From: Candidatus Competibacteraceae bacterium
Lineage (GTDB): Bacteria; Pseudomonadota; Gammaproteobacteria; Competibacterales; Competibacteraceae
Direction: 5' to 3'
Assembly (NCBI GenBank): GCA_012032855.1
Contig: JAAUQA010000161.1
Span: 1-7,167 of the forward strand
Length of the DNA stretch: 7,167 nucleotides
The number at the start of each line of letters is the position of its first letter. Position 1 is the stretch's first letter. Positions 1-7,167 of this stretch are shown here, one piece after another. The position numbers were made by a program, and so were the translations under genes. The notes beneath the pieces were generated by a model that was given only the letters and a program-made list of their open reading frames with translations, was not told the origin of the DNA and made no database searches.

Positions 1-555
1 GGGGGTATTTCACTTCGATGGTGGAAGGATACTTTGGACAATGTGAATTTCCCGACGCAGGGGCAGGAAACGCGCATTGACTATGTCCTGTCTTTAGCAG
101 AGCTGGGGGCCGACAATGACTTTCAAACGTTAAGCTTTGACGGGGTCTGGCCATTGAGCTGGGGTAAAGACACCATTATTCCGCGCGTTGTGTTACAGGG
201 GCGGCTGGACGGCACATTGGGTCCGCAAAACCGTTTTCTACTGGGCGGTTTTCTCAATTTATCGGGTTTCCAGAGCCGAGAGCTTTCCGGCGAATACCTT
301 GGGTTGGGACAGTTGGTCTATTTGCATCGGCTGGATGACGCTTCGGCGGCGTTTACTCTGCCGATTTATCTCGGGGGATCGTTGGAAATCGGCAATGTGT
401 GGGAGGATACCGACGACATCAAACTGAACTCCTTGCTTACTGCCGGCAGCCTCTTTTTAGGATTGGATACCCCCCTCGGACCGTTGTATTTAGGTGGCGG
501 TTATGCCGAAGGAGGCAATGGCTCGCTGTATTTATTCTTAGGTCAGACGTTCTGA
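1..555 (+). CDS. Patatin-like phospholipase / BamA-family outer-membrane protein, C-terminal barrel (5' partial)
   Basis: The frame is open from base 1 and ends in TGA at 553-555, so only about the last 184 residues of a larger protein are present. What is visible is beta-barrel sequence: alternating hydrophobic strands, glycine-rich turns, a segment reading FLLGGFLNLSGF, and a last strand SLYLFLGQTF. The terminal phenylalanine is typical of the signal recognised by the BAM complex. The pattern LYLGGGYAEGG...SLYLFLG before the end is, from memory of the family, characteristic of the Omp85/BamA-like domain that follows a patatin (RssA/PlpD-type) lipase domain. The patatin Ser-Asp dyad lies outside the window, so the lipase part is inferred; a stand-alone Omp85/TamA-type protein is the alternative. 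Location would be the outer membrane. It converges with the lipoprotein gene, 13 bp away. Confidence 0.8.
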   Translation, partial: GGISLRWWKDTLDNVNFPTQGQETRIDYVLSLAELGADNDFQTLSFDGVWPLSWGKDTIIPRVVLQGRLDGTLGPQNRFLLGGFLNLSGFQSRELSGEYLGLGQLVYLHRLDDASAAFTLPIYLGGSLEIGNVWEDTDDIKLNSLLTAGSLFLGLDTPLGPLYLGGGYAEGGNGSLYLFLGQTF

Positions 556-556
556 C
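542..556. terminator. Short perfect inverted repeat between convergent genes
   Basis: GTCAGA (542-547) and TCTGAC (551-556) form a perfect 6-bp stem with a 3-nt loop. It overlaps the stop codon of the outer-membrane protein gene, just ahead of the convergent lipoprotein stop. No uninterrupted T tract follows directly on either strand; only a loose T-rich stretch (ggttttgtcttt) lies about 20 bases further on the plus strand. It could act as a weak bidirectional terminator, or the match may be chance. Confidence 0.2.
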
Positions 557-568
557 AACGGTGCTGGA

Positions 569-781
569 TTACTGCTGGTTTTGTCTTTCCATCTCCTGAT
601 CCCGCTGTTGCACGGCATTTTGGAGAGTCTGTTCGACGCCTTTGGCTTTTTCGATGGCGCGTAGTTGTTCTTTCACGATGACGCTGTCGACAGTTCGTTC
701 CTGTTTCACTTCGGGTTCGCTGTCTGAGCAGCCGAGCAGTAAAAGCATGGGCAACATGAGTATGAATGTTTTATTAATCAT
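569..781 (-). CDS. Small lipoprotein of unknown function (70 aa)
   Basis: The protein begins MINKTFILMLPMLLLLGCSD: a short positively charged start, a hydrophobic core, and a lipobox LLGC with the acylated cysteine at residue 18. Residue +2 after the cysteine is serine rather than aspartate, so Lol-dependent sorting to the outer membrane is expected. The mature part is about 53 residues, very hydrophilic, rich in Glu, Gln, Lys and Arg, and probably helical or coiled-coil (EKAKGVEQTLQNAVQQRDQE). No catalytic motif is visible and I cannot name a function. It lies 56 bp downstream of thrC on the same strand, so it may be read through from thrC or have its own promoter. The ribosome-binding site ahead of the ATG is weak. 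The lipobox makes it a credible gene despite its size. Confidence 0.75.
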   Translation of the reverse strand: MINKTFILMLPMLLLLGCSDSEPEVKQERTVDSVIVKEQLRAIEKAKGVEQTLQNAVQQRDQEMERQNQQ

Positions 782-805
782 GGTGTTTCAAGTAAATACC
801 ATTGT

Positions 806-817
806 TGAACAAGTTCA
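806..817. promoter_or_regulatory. Inverted repeat TGAAC-AA-GTTCA in the thrC-lipoprotein gap
   Basis: A perfect 5-bp inverted repeat with a 2-bp centre sits in the 56-bp gap between thrC and the lipoprotein gene, 25 bp upstream of the lipoprotein ATG. It overlaps a second small palindrome, TTGTT-G-AACAA (802-812). It has the size and symmetry of a protein-binding half-site pair, but no regulator is recognised and matches this short occur by chance. Confidence 0.15.
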
Positions 818-837
818 TTAGCCTTGACCGTTTGTGG

Positions 838-2256
838 TCATGAGCGCTGTAATGCGTGTTCCGCAATATATGCTTTGAGCGCTGTCAAATCCGCATCCAT
901 CACTTCGAAACGCTGCGGTTTGCGCTCAATATCCTCGTACCCTGCAGGCCGCTCCGGCTTGCGCCCCAGCGCTTCTTGAATGGACTCCTCGAACTTAGCC
1001 GGTAACGCCGTTTCCAAACACACCAACGGGACGTCCTCTTCGTGATATTCCAAGCCGACTTTGATACCGTCGGCAGTGTGCGTATCAATGATGATTCCGG
1101 TCTCGGCATACACCTTGCGAATCGTTTCCAAACGATTTTGATGGTTGCTGGTGCCTGATACGAAACCGAACTTCCCCATCTCTTGGCGATATTCAGTACC
1201 GTTCAGATCGAAAAAACCGGTTTGTTCAACTTGTTGCCAGAGTTGCCTCACCGTGTCCGGATTCCGCCCGACCACATCGAAAATAAACCGCTCAAAATTA
1301 GACGCCTTGGAAATATCCATAGATGGGCTGCTGGTCGTGAATACGTGATCACTGGTGCGGACCCGGTAAATGCCGGTGCGGAAGAACTCATCCAAGACAT
1401 TATTTTCGTTAGTCGCCAGAATCAAGCGTCGAATCGGCAACCCCATCTGACGGGCGATATGGCCGGCGAGAATATTGCCGAAATTGCCGGAGGGCACGGC
1501 CACTGCGATTTCTTGATCGTTAGTGCGGGTAACGGCGAAGTAGGCTTTGAAGTAGTAGACGATCTGGGCGGCTACTCGCGCCCAATTAATTGAATTGACC
1601 GTACCGATCCGGTAACGGGATTTGAACTCAGCGTCTTGGCTAACTGCCTTGACCAAATCCTGGCAGTCGTCGAACACCCCTCGAACCGCTAGATTGAAAA
1701 TGTTCGGCTCATCCAAGGAAAACATTTGCGCTGACTGAAAAGGGCTCATTTTGCCGTGCGGTGACAGCATAAAAACGCTAATACGCTGTTTGCCGCGCAT
1801 GGCGTACTCGGCACTGGAACCGGTATCTCCCGAAGTGGCCCCTAGAATATTCAAGCAATTATCTGTTTTATTTAGCACCCACTCAAACAAATGGCCTAGA
1901 AATTGCATTGCAATATCTTTAAAAGCCAGGGTTGGGCCATTGGACAAGCCCAGTAAATACACGTTATCAAACATAGACTTTACGGGCGTAATGGACTCAC
2001 TACCGAAGTGAGTTGCAGAGTAAGTCTTAGCGAGCAAAGCCCGTAAGTCCTCCCGTGGAATGTCGGTTGCAAACTGACCAAGAATGGCATACGCGAGGTC
2101 TCGATAGCTTAGCTTTCGCCAGTCGGCCAGGGTCGAACCAGACACGACAGGATAAGCTGCGGGGATGACTAGCCCGCCGTCCGGTGCCAGCCCTTCGATG
2201 AGAATTTCCGAAAAGGATTTGGGCGTCATGCCGCCCCGGGTGCTGATGTATTGCAT
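838..2256 (-). CDS. thrC: Threonine synthase (472 aa)
   Basis: This PLP enzyme converts O-phosphohomoserine and water to threonine and phosphate in the cytoplasm, the last step of threonine biosynthesis. It opens with MQYISTRGG and a LAPDGGL segment typical of the longer, Thr4-like threonine synthases (about 470 residues, against about 430 for the E. coli type). The PLP lysine is K113 in SNGPTLAFKD. A Ser/Gly-rich GATSGDTGSSAE loop and the glycine-rich phosphate-binding loop VPSGNFGN follow, and the frame is intact to the end. A TTG at 2257-2259 would add one residue, but ATG at 2254-2256 has GGAG six bases upstream and is preferred. No hom or thrB is adjacent: the upstream neighbour is a divergent histidine kinase. 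Function is confident. Confidence 0.96.
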   Translation of the reverse strand: MQYISTRGGMTPKSFSEILIEGLAPDGGLVIPAAYPVVSGSTLADWRKLSYRDLAYAILGQFATDIPREDLRALLAKTYSATHFGSESITPVKSMFDNVYLLGLSNGPTLAFKDIAMQFLGHLFEWVLNKTDNCLNILGATSGDTGSSAEYAMRGKQRISVFMLSPHGKMSPFQSAQMFSLDEPNIFNLAVRGVFDDCQDLVKAVSQDAEFKSRYRIGTVNSINWARVAAQIVYYFKAYFAVTRTNDQEIAVAVPSGNFGNILAGHIARQMGLPIRRLILATNENNVLDEFFRTGIYRVRTSDHVFTTSSPSMDISKASNFERFIFDVVGRNPDTVRQLWQQVEQTGFFDLNGTEYRQEMGKFGFVSGTSNHQNRLETIRKVYAETGIIIDTHTADGIKVGLEYHEEDVPLVCLETALPAKFEESIQEALGRKPERPAGYEDIERKPQRFEVMDADLTALKAYIAEHALQRS

Positions 2257-2262
2257 CAAGTA

Positions 2263-2266
2263 CTCC
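2263..2266 (-). promoter_or_regulatory. thrC Shine-Dalgarno (GGAG)
   Basis: On the minus strand GGAG ends six bases before ATG 2254-2256 but only three bases before the in-frame TTG 2257-2259. This spacing decides the thrC start in favour of ATG. Confidence 0.6.
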
Positions 2267-2292
2267 GTATCTTCGTAAAAAAGTGATGCTAA

Positions 2293-2320
2293 AAACTACT
2301 GCCAAGCCATTCTATGACAA
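2293..2320 (-). promoter_or_regulatory. Possible sigma70-like promoter for thrC
   Basis: On the minus strand TTGTCA (2315-2320) matches five of six bases of the -35 consensus. It is followed after 16 bp by TAGTTT (2293-2298), a poor -10 that keeps only the first two bases and the last T. It lies in the thrC/kinase divergent gap, about 37 bp before the thrC ATG. No equally good match was found for the divergent kinase gene. Assigned by eye only. Confidence 0.25.
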
Positions 2321-2369
2321 GAACTAATAAACTAAAAATGCAGATTATTTTGAAGATGCAAGGATATAC

Positions 2370-4439
2370 ATGGAGCTCGTAAAATTACCTTCATCACCTC
2401 AATTACTGCTTAAAATCATAGAGTTGCTATTCAAGGAAGAGACTTCTAGCGAGAAACTGTTGCCGATAATCAGCGTCGACATCGCGCTAACAGCAAAAAT
2501 CATGGAAGTGCGTTGTACGTCGCTTATTACTGACCAGGAAAAACCATCGTCACTACACGGCACGATAAGAAAATTACCATTTGATGCCGTAAAAAACATT
2601 GTCATGGTTCACGCCATTGAACAGTTCTTTTCTTCTCAACCTATCGAGGATAACCGTTATTTCAAAAATTTTGGCGAAACTCTCTACATACCGCAATCGC
2701 CGCACAACTGATTGCAAGCACGGTCAACTACCCCTCCCCTGAAGAAGCTTATACTTGTGGGTTATTGCATAATATCGGTCAATTGATGTTGGCCAATATT
2801 TTGAAGCCGAATATGATCGATGCCTTGAAAAAGATTTTAGCCCTGATGAACTGCTGTCACTGGAGCAAGAACACTGCGGGATTACGCATATCGAGCTCGG
2901 TACTCAGCTGATTAATGCCTGGAATCTTGGATCATTTATGGCCGATGCCGTATTTTACCATCACGAACCTGCATCTAGAATCATGGACGCCCATATGTTG
3001 GTAAAAATTGTGAATTTGGCCAACTTGGTAGTTTTTGAAGCCGAAAAATCATCAGGGGATGAAATTTTTACTGCTGCGAGTCAAGCACTTAACCTGAATC
3101 GCAGAACAGTGATGGATTTAATGATCGAAATCCGCAAAACTTTATCTTCAATAGTAGAAACTTTAGAGCTGGATATCGACGAGGGCACGGAAACCACAGT
3201 AACTCAGCATGAGAAAAAATTGTATTTAGGAGAAAAACTACGCGATATTATATTAGTCAATGAGTTAAACTGGCAGCGCAAGAATGACATGGTTGATGTA
3301 CTGGAAAATGTATATAGAAACCTTGTTATTTCTCTAGGGGTTCAGAACATCGTTGTGTTTCTCTATGATCGTACGAGTAGCAGCATCTACAATGCAAGCT
3401 CCGTAAATAATACCTTTCCCAGTCACGTCTTCAATATTCCATTAAAAAAGCAAGAAGTCTTTTAAGTGATGCTCTTTTAACTAACGAAACGCTCAATTCT
3501 TTTTCTGAAAATAGGATGAATCTTGCTGTCGTCGATCAGCAACTTACCAAGTTATTAAAAAACAATGGCATGATCTGTTTCCCTCTGTCGATGCAGAATA
3601 AACCGATTGGTGTTATCGCACTGGGAGTCAATGAGGAAGACTTGCGAAAAATACAATCCAGGCAGGGGTTGGCAATAGTGTTGATGCGCCGAATTGCAGA
3701 CTGTATCAATGCTGCACAAACCAAGCAAGAACAAGGTCGCCTCACTAAGGAAAGAGAAAAGCTTATCCAGGATGCTCAGCTAAAAGTCATGATTCATGAA
3801 GCCAACAACCCTCTCAGTATTATCAGAAACTACACCAGTATTATTGGCTTCAAACTAGACAAAAACGACGCGGTACAGGACGACTTACGCGTGGTTAGAG
3901 AAGAGATTGACCGTATCGGTGATATTATTCGGCGTTTCTCAAACCTAGCAAAAGATCAGCCGCATGATATTAAGCCTGTTGATATCAATAAATTTATTAC
4001 TGATCTAATCAAAGTCATGCAGCGTTCTTTCTTCGCCTCAATCAACATCAAAACTCAACTCGACCTTGATGAGTCATTACCTCCCATTATCACAGAACCA
4101 AGCGCTCTCAAACAGATTTTAACTAACCTTATTATGAATACCATTGAAGCTACTCCAACTTCGGAAAGTCTTTCAGTGTCAACCCAGGACAATGTCATTT
4201 TGAACGGCACCCATTTTATCGAGATCACGTTCGAAGATAAAGGGCCAGGCATACCCTCTCATATTTTGGCGAATTTATTTAAGCCGGTCATCAGCACCAA
4301 AGGAAAAAACCACTCCGGTATGGGGTTGCATATCGTCAAAAATCTTGTGGATGAACTAAAAGGTCATATCAGTTGTAAAAGTAACTCAAAATTAGGCACT
4401 AGATTTCAAATCCTGATCCCAAGAATTTGTAACCGCTAA
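2370..4439 (+). CDS. HDOD-GAF-histidine kinase, interrupted by three frameshifts (690 aa if repaired)
   Basis: Predicted soluble sensor kinase. It starts at ATG 2370, with AAGGA five bases upstream and no other in-frame start. As written it breaks into 2370-2711, an open frame to about 2832, a frame closing at 3465, and a frame ending at 4439. One added base in each of the runs 2664-2672, 2828-2832 and 3444-3449 joins them. HDOD domain, about residues 5-210: PSSPQLLLKII, FWRNSL, GLLHNIG (H134-N135 replaces the catalytic HD pair, as expected of a non-enzymatic HDOD) and FYHHEP near 196-201. GAF-like region, about 290-440. HisKA: MIHEANNPLSII with phospho-acceptor H477. ATPase: N587/N591, DKGPGI from D624, GMGLHIV from G651. 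No membrane segment or signal peptide is seen. The partner is probably the regulator 290 bp downstream; the input signal is unknown. Domain calls are strong; whether the gene is really broken is not settled. Confidence 0.85.
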
Positions 4440-4729
4440 TATTAATGCCGCAACCTTTTTTGCACTCTGCAATGATCAGTACCGATGACTTATTGATCAA
4501 ACCTGTCGGAAGATTAAGAATAGTAACCAGCCCACCCATGAGTCGGTAACAGATTACCCGCTCACCCGCACACCGCCATCCTCAGGCAAAAAAGCTTAAC
4601 AAGAATAGCCTATTGTATTCTCTACGATACTATGCGCAAAATAGCGCTATAAGCAGGATGCATGTTCTCAAACTTGAAAAAAAGTCGAGCTTCGCCTGAA
4701 AAAGTCGAGCTTCGCCTAATAACCAAAAA
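4440..4729. other. 290-bp gap between kinase and response regulator
   Basis: No convincing gene is seen. A 34-codon plus-strand frame (4445-4549) has no ribosome-binding site and no recognisable similarity. A small hairpin TTGCA-CTC-TGCAA (4460-4472), the palindromes TGATCA (4473-4478) and TTGATCAA (4493-4500), and the 10-bp perfect palindrome ATAGCGCTAT (4641-4650) are present. Positions 4530-4585 are clearly more GC-rich than either flank. A tandem repeat ends just before the regulator start. The gap is long enough to hold a separate promoter for the regulator, but I found no convincing -35/-10 pair and no canonical terminator for the kinase. Confidence 0.5.
4679..4717 (+). repeat. Two-copy 20-bp tandem repeat upstream of the response regulator
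   Basis: AAAAAGTCGAGCTTCGCCT occurs at 4679-4697 and again at 4699-4717, giving an exact 20-bp period with a G between the copies. The second copy ends 12 bp before the ATG of the response regulator, in the place where a ribosome-binding site would be expected. It may be a recent slippage duplication, a pair of operator sites, or part of the mRNA leader. There are only two copies and no spacers, so it is not a CRISPR array. Confidence 0.85.
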
Positions 4730-6890
4730 ATGAACAAGCCCAAAATTCTCGCCGTAGATGATGACCTGCGTATGTTGCTGAGTCTTGAGCAACTCCTCTT
4801 GACTGCTGGTTACACAGTACAAACTGCTCAGGGAGGCCAGCAAGCGATCTCACTTTTGGAACGTGAACGCTACGATATTCTGTTGCTTGATATTATCATG
4901 CCCGACATGAATGGCCATCAAGTGATGGACTTTATTCAGCAGCACAGTATCAACACAATGATTATTGTTGTTAGTGGTGACACATCGATCGAATCGGCAA
5001 TAGAATCCTTGCGCCGTGGTGCTTATGACTTCTTGCGTAAACCTTATACCGCTGAGGAGCTTTTTAAAACTATTGAAAATGCAGCCAATCGAAAATATTT
5101 AGAAATTGAAAACCTGAATCTCCAAAAAAAAATTGAGAAGTCGGAGAAATTTTACCGCCATATGGTTCAATGTTCACCTGATATTATTTACATACTTAAT
5201 AGTGAGGGAAAAGTAGTTTTCATTAATGATAGAGTAGATTCCTTATTAGGCTATTCCCCTAAAGAGGTATTAGGAAGACATTACTCTGACCTAGTACATG
5301 AAAAGGATATAAATGCCGCAGATCATACTCTCAAAAAGCTGAAAAAAAATGAGAGTATTTTTAGTAAAGCAGAAATACGTATTAAATATAAAAATGGCGT
5401 CCGGGAGCCACGTTTTTTGAAAACACATTCATGTTGATCGAACGTATTTTACCCCATTGTAAAGTTTCCGAACTCGTTGATCAAAGAGTTCTTTCTGGAG
5501 CTAATCAGTCCGCCGTGGTTTTCGGGGTAGCCAGGGACGTTACCGAACGAAGAAAGGCGCAGGAACAAATCAATTTTCAGGCTTATCACGATTTGCTGAC
5601 CGGCCTGCCAAATAGAAAGCTTTTTAAGGATCGGCTAAGTTGTGCAATCAATCACAGCAAACGCCACCAGGAACGATTTACAGTCATGTTCCTCGACTTA
5701 GATCGTTTTAAGTTCGTGAACGATTCTCTAGGCCATATGATCGGAGATGGACTGCTTCAAGCAGTGGCTAAACGTCTTATGTGTTGTCTACGAGAAAGCG
5801 ATACATTAGCACGTATTGGTGGCGATGAGTTTATGCTATTGGCCCCTGGCGTGAGCGCCCCCGAAGATGCAAAAACAATCGCAGCCAAGCTGATTACTGA
5901 ATTGAAGCAGCCCTTTGTTATAGAAAATCATGAGCTTTTTTTGGGCGTCAGTATCGGCATCGTACTTTTTCCTAAACATGGCATAACGATTAGCGATCTG
6001 ATTAAACACGCCGATATCGCGATGTATCATTGTAAAAAGTATAACAAAGGGGGCTATGAGTTTTATAACAATCAAATGAATAAAACATTCAGCGAATGGC
6101 TCTCGTTGGAAACCAGCCTGCGTAAAGCGCTGGAAGCTCAACAATTCGCAGTTTTTTATCAACCCCAAATTGATATTAGTTCAGGCACTATTGTCGGCAT
6201 GGAGGCGTTAATCCGTTGGAATCATCCGCTGAAAGGGGTTGTTTCGCCCTCAGAGTTTATCGCTCTCGCCGAGGAAACCGGGCTCATCGTTAACCTTGGC
6301 GAATGGATCATGCGAACGGCGTGTTTAGAGCTCAAACGCTGGCGTGATAACGGTTTAACTGCGGTTCGGTTGGCAGTAAATCTCTCTGCGAAGCAGATCG
6401 AACAAGCTGATTTTGTGGAAAAATGGTTGGGATGCTACGTGACTATGAAATTCCTGGGTCAATGATTGAATTGGAAATCACCGAAAGCGTCATCATGAAA
6501 GATATGAATAGCGTGATCCGAAAACTCAGCGAACTGAGTGGCTGGGGTATCCACATTGCCATAGATGATTTTGGCACCGGGTACTCGTCGCTGAGTTATC
6601 TGGAGCAATTACCGATTGATACGATTAAAATCGATCGCTCTTTTTTGCGTAATGTAAAATCGACTACCCATAGAAGCTCGGTGGTAGCGGCTATCGTAGC
6701 AATGGCAAAAGGTTTGGAACGTCATATGATTGCCGAGGGAGTAGAGACTGAAACTCAGGTAGAGTATTTACGGGCCTTGGGATGCCTGCAAATGCAGGGA
6801 TTTCTATTCAGCAAAGCGCTGGGTTCGGAAGCGGCTATGCAATTGATGCTCGGCAATCCGTTTAGTCGATTCTCGCTGGACAATCACTGA
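4730..6890 (+). CDS. REC-PAS-GGDEF-EAL response regulator, interrupted by two frameshifts (720 aa if repaired)
   Basis: Predicted c-di-GMP-turnover response regulator. As written, frames end at 5437, 6465 and 6890; one added base in T6 (5413-5418) and one in A5 (6419-6423) join them. REC, residues 1-120: acidic D10-D12, phospho-acceptor D54 in LLLDIIMPDMNG, S82, and K104 in LRKP. A short helical linker and a PAS domain (about 145-245, SPDIIYILNSEGKVVFIND) follow. GGDEF: D-LTGLPNR motif, GGDEF intact at 364-368, and inhibitory I-site RESD (355-358) exactly five residues before it. EAL: MEALIRW (E492), AVNLSAKQ, ELEITES (E583), IDDFGTG (D613-D614), IKIDRSF, AEGVET and MQGFLFS, the full catalytic set. 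Both diguanylate cyclase and phosphodiesterase activities are therefore possible; which dominates cannot be read from sequence. ATG 4730 is the only in-frame start and has no clear Shine-Dalgarno. Confidence 0.88.
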
Positions 6891-6911
6891 ATGTAACGGC
6901 CAAAAACCACT

Positions 6912-7167
6912 TCAGGAAATTTTCCTCGACGCCGATTGATGATTCGCCAACAGCGGTTTAAGAAACTGCCCGGTATAGCTGTGCGGATGTTCGGCCAGCG
7001 CTTCCGGCATACCGGTGGCCACGACTTCTCCACCGCGTTCGCCACCTTCGGGTCCCAGATCGATCAGCCAATCGGCGGTCTTGATAACATCTAAATTATG
7101 CTCAATGACGACTATGGTATTGCCGCGATCACGTAATTCATGCACACCTTCAATAATTGCTCAATAT
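6912..7167 (-). CDS. uvrA: UvrA excinuclease subunit A, C-terminal end (5' partial, probable frameshift)
   Basis: Only the last 84 or so residues are present. UvrA is the damage-recognising ABC-type ATPase of UvrABC nucleotide excision repair. The segment [19 protein letters not shown] followed by LIDLGPEGG is the highly conserved end of the second nucleotide-binding domain, including the switch-histidine region (EHN). [12 protein letters not shown] tail follows, and the stop is TGA at 6912-6914. Walker A, the signature motif and the zinc fingers lie beyond the window. The frame carrying this sequence meets a stop at 7161-7163. The adjoining frame reads IEQLLKV from 7165 to 7145, as expected just upstream in UvrA, so one base (probably a G, GTG-GTG read as GTGTG) appears lost near 7143-7147. 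It converges with the response regulator, 21 bp between stops. Confidence 0.93.

Noticed and set aside
1183..1593. 136-codon plus-strand frame opposite thrC
   Set aside because: It is the antisense shadow of a confidently identified thrC coding region, with no domain signature.
2027..2305. 92-codon minus-strand frame overlapping the thrC start
   Set aside because: It lies almost wholly inside the 5' part of thrC in another frame and shows no recognisable protein features.
2370..2711. Stand-alone truncated HDOD protein
   Set aside because: The missing second half of the HDOD domain continues at once in the next frame after one added T at 2669-2672, so this is a fragment and not a separate gene.
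4445..4549. 34-codon plus-strand frame after the kinase
   Set aside because: It is short, has no ribosome-binding site, and matches nothing I recognise; the kinase ATPase domain is already complete at 4439.
4679..4717. CRISPR-like repeat
   Set aside because: There are only two head-to-tail copies with a 20-bp period and no spacers.
5836..6168. 110-codon minus-strand frame opposite the GGDEF domain
   Set aside because: It is antisense to a region whose plus-strand reading has unmistakable GGDEF and EAL motifs.
6423..6890. Stand-alone short EAL protein starting at ATG 6423
   Set aside because: It lacks the first half of the EAL domain, including the EAL motif itself, which is encoded immediately upstream in the neighbouring frame.
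6914..6926. AGGAAA-T-TTTCCT palindrome as a terminator between the regulator and uvrA
   Set aside because: A one-base centre cannot form a hairpin loop, and the sequence lies inside the uvrA coding end.

Overview
The window looks like a chromosomal segment of a gammaproteobacterium, possibly a methanotroph-like or related environmental lineage. That placement rests only on gene content and protein style: a patatin/BamA-type outer-membrane protein, a long Thr4-type threonine synthase, and c-di-GMP signalling proteins. No RNA gene, CRISPR array, insertion sequence or integrase is visible.

Layout. Positions 1-555 (+) hold the C-terminal beta-barrel end of a patatin-like/BamA-family outer-membrane protein. 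It converges on a minus-strand pair: a 70-residue lipoprotein (569-781) downstream of threonine synthase thrC (838-2256). A 113-bp divergent gap separates thrC from a plus-strand signalling module. The module is a soluble HDOD-GAF-histidine kinase (2370-4439), a 290-bp gap carrying a 20-bp tandem repeat, and a REC-PAS-GGDEF-EAL response regulator (4730-6890). The regulator converges on the 3' end of uvrA (6912-7167, minus).

How the genes work together. The kinase and the regulator look like a cognate two-component system. A cytoplasmic sensor would phosphorylate the REC domain of a protein that has both a c-di-GMP synthesis domain and a c-di-GMP hydrolysis domain. The other genes are ordinary envelope, amino-acid biosynthesis and DNA-repair genes, with no visible functional link to the module.

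Main caveat. Both signalling genes are broken as written: three frameshifts in the kinase and two in the regulator. Each can be repaired by adding one base to an A or T run, and the repaired frames give continuous proteins of 690 and 720 residues with every key motif present. uvrA also appears to have lost one base at the window edge. The simplest reading is homopolymer under-calling in the assembly rather than gene decay. Genuine frameshift mutation, or translational or transcriptional slippage, cannot be excluded from sequence alone.
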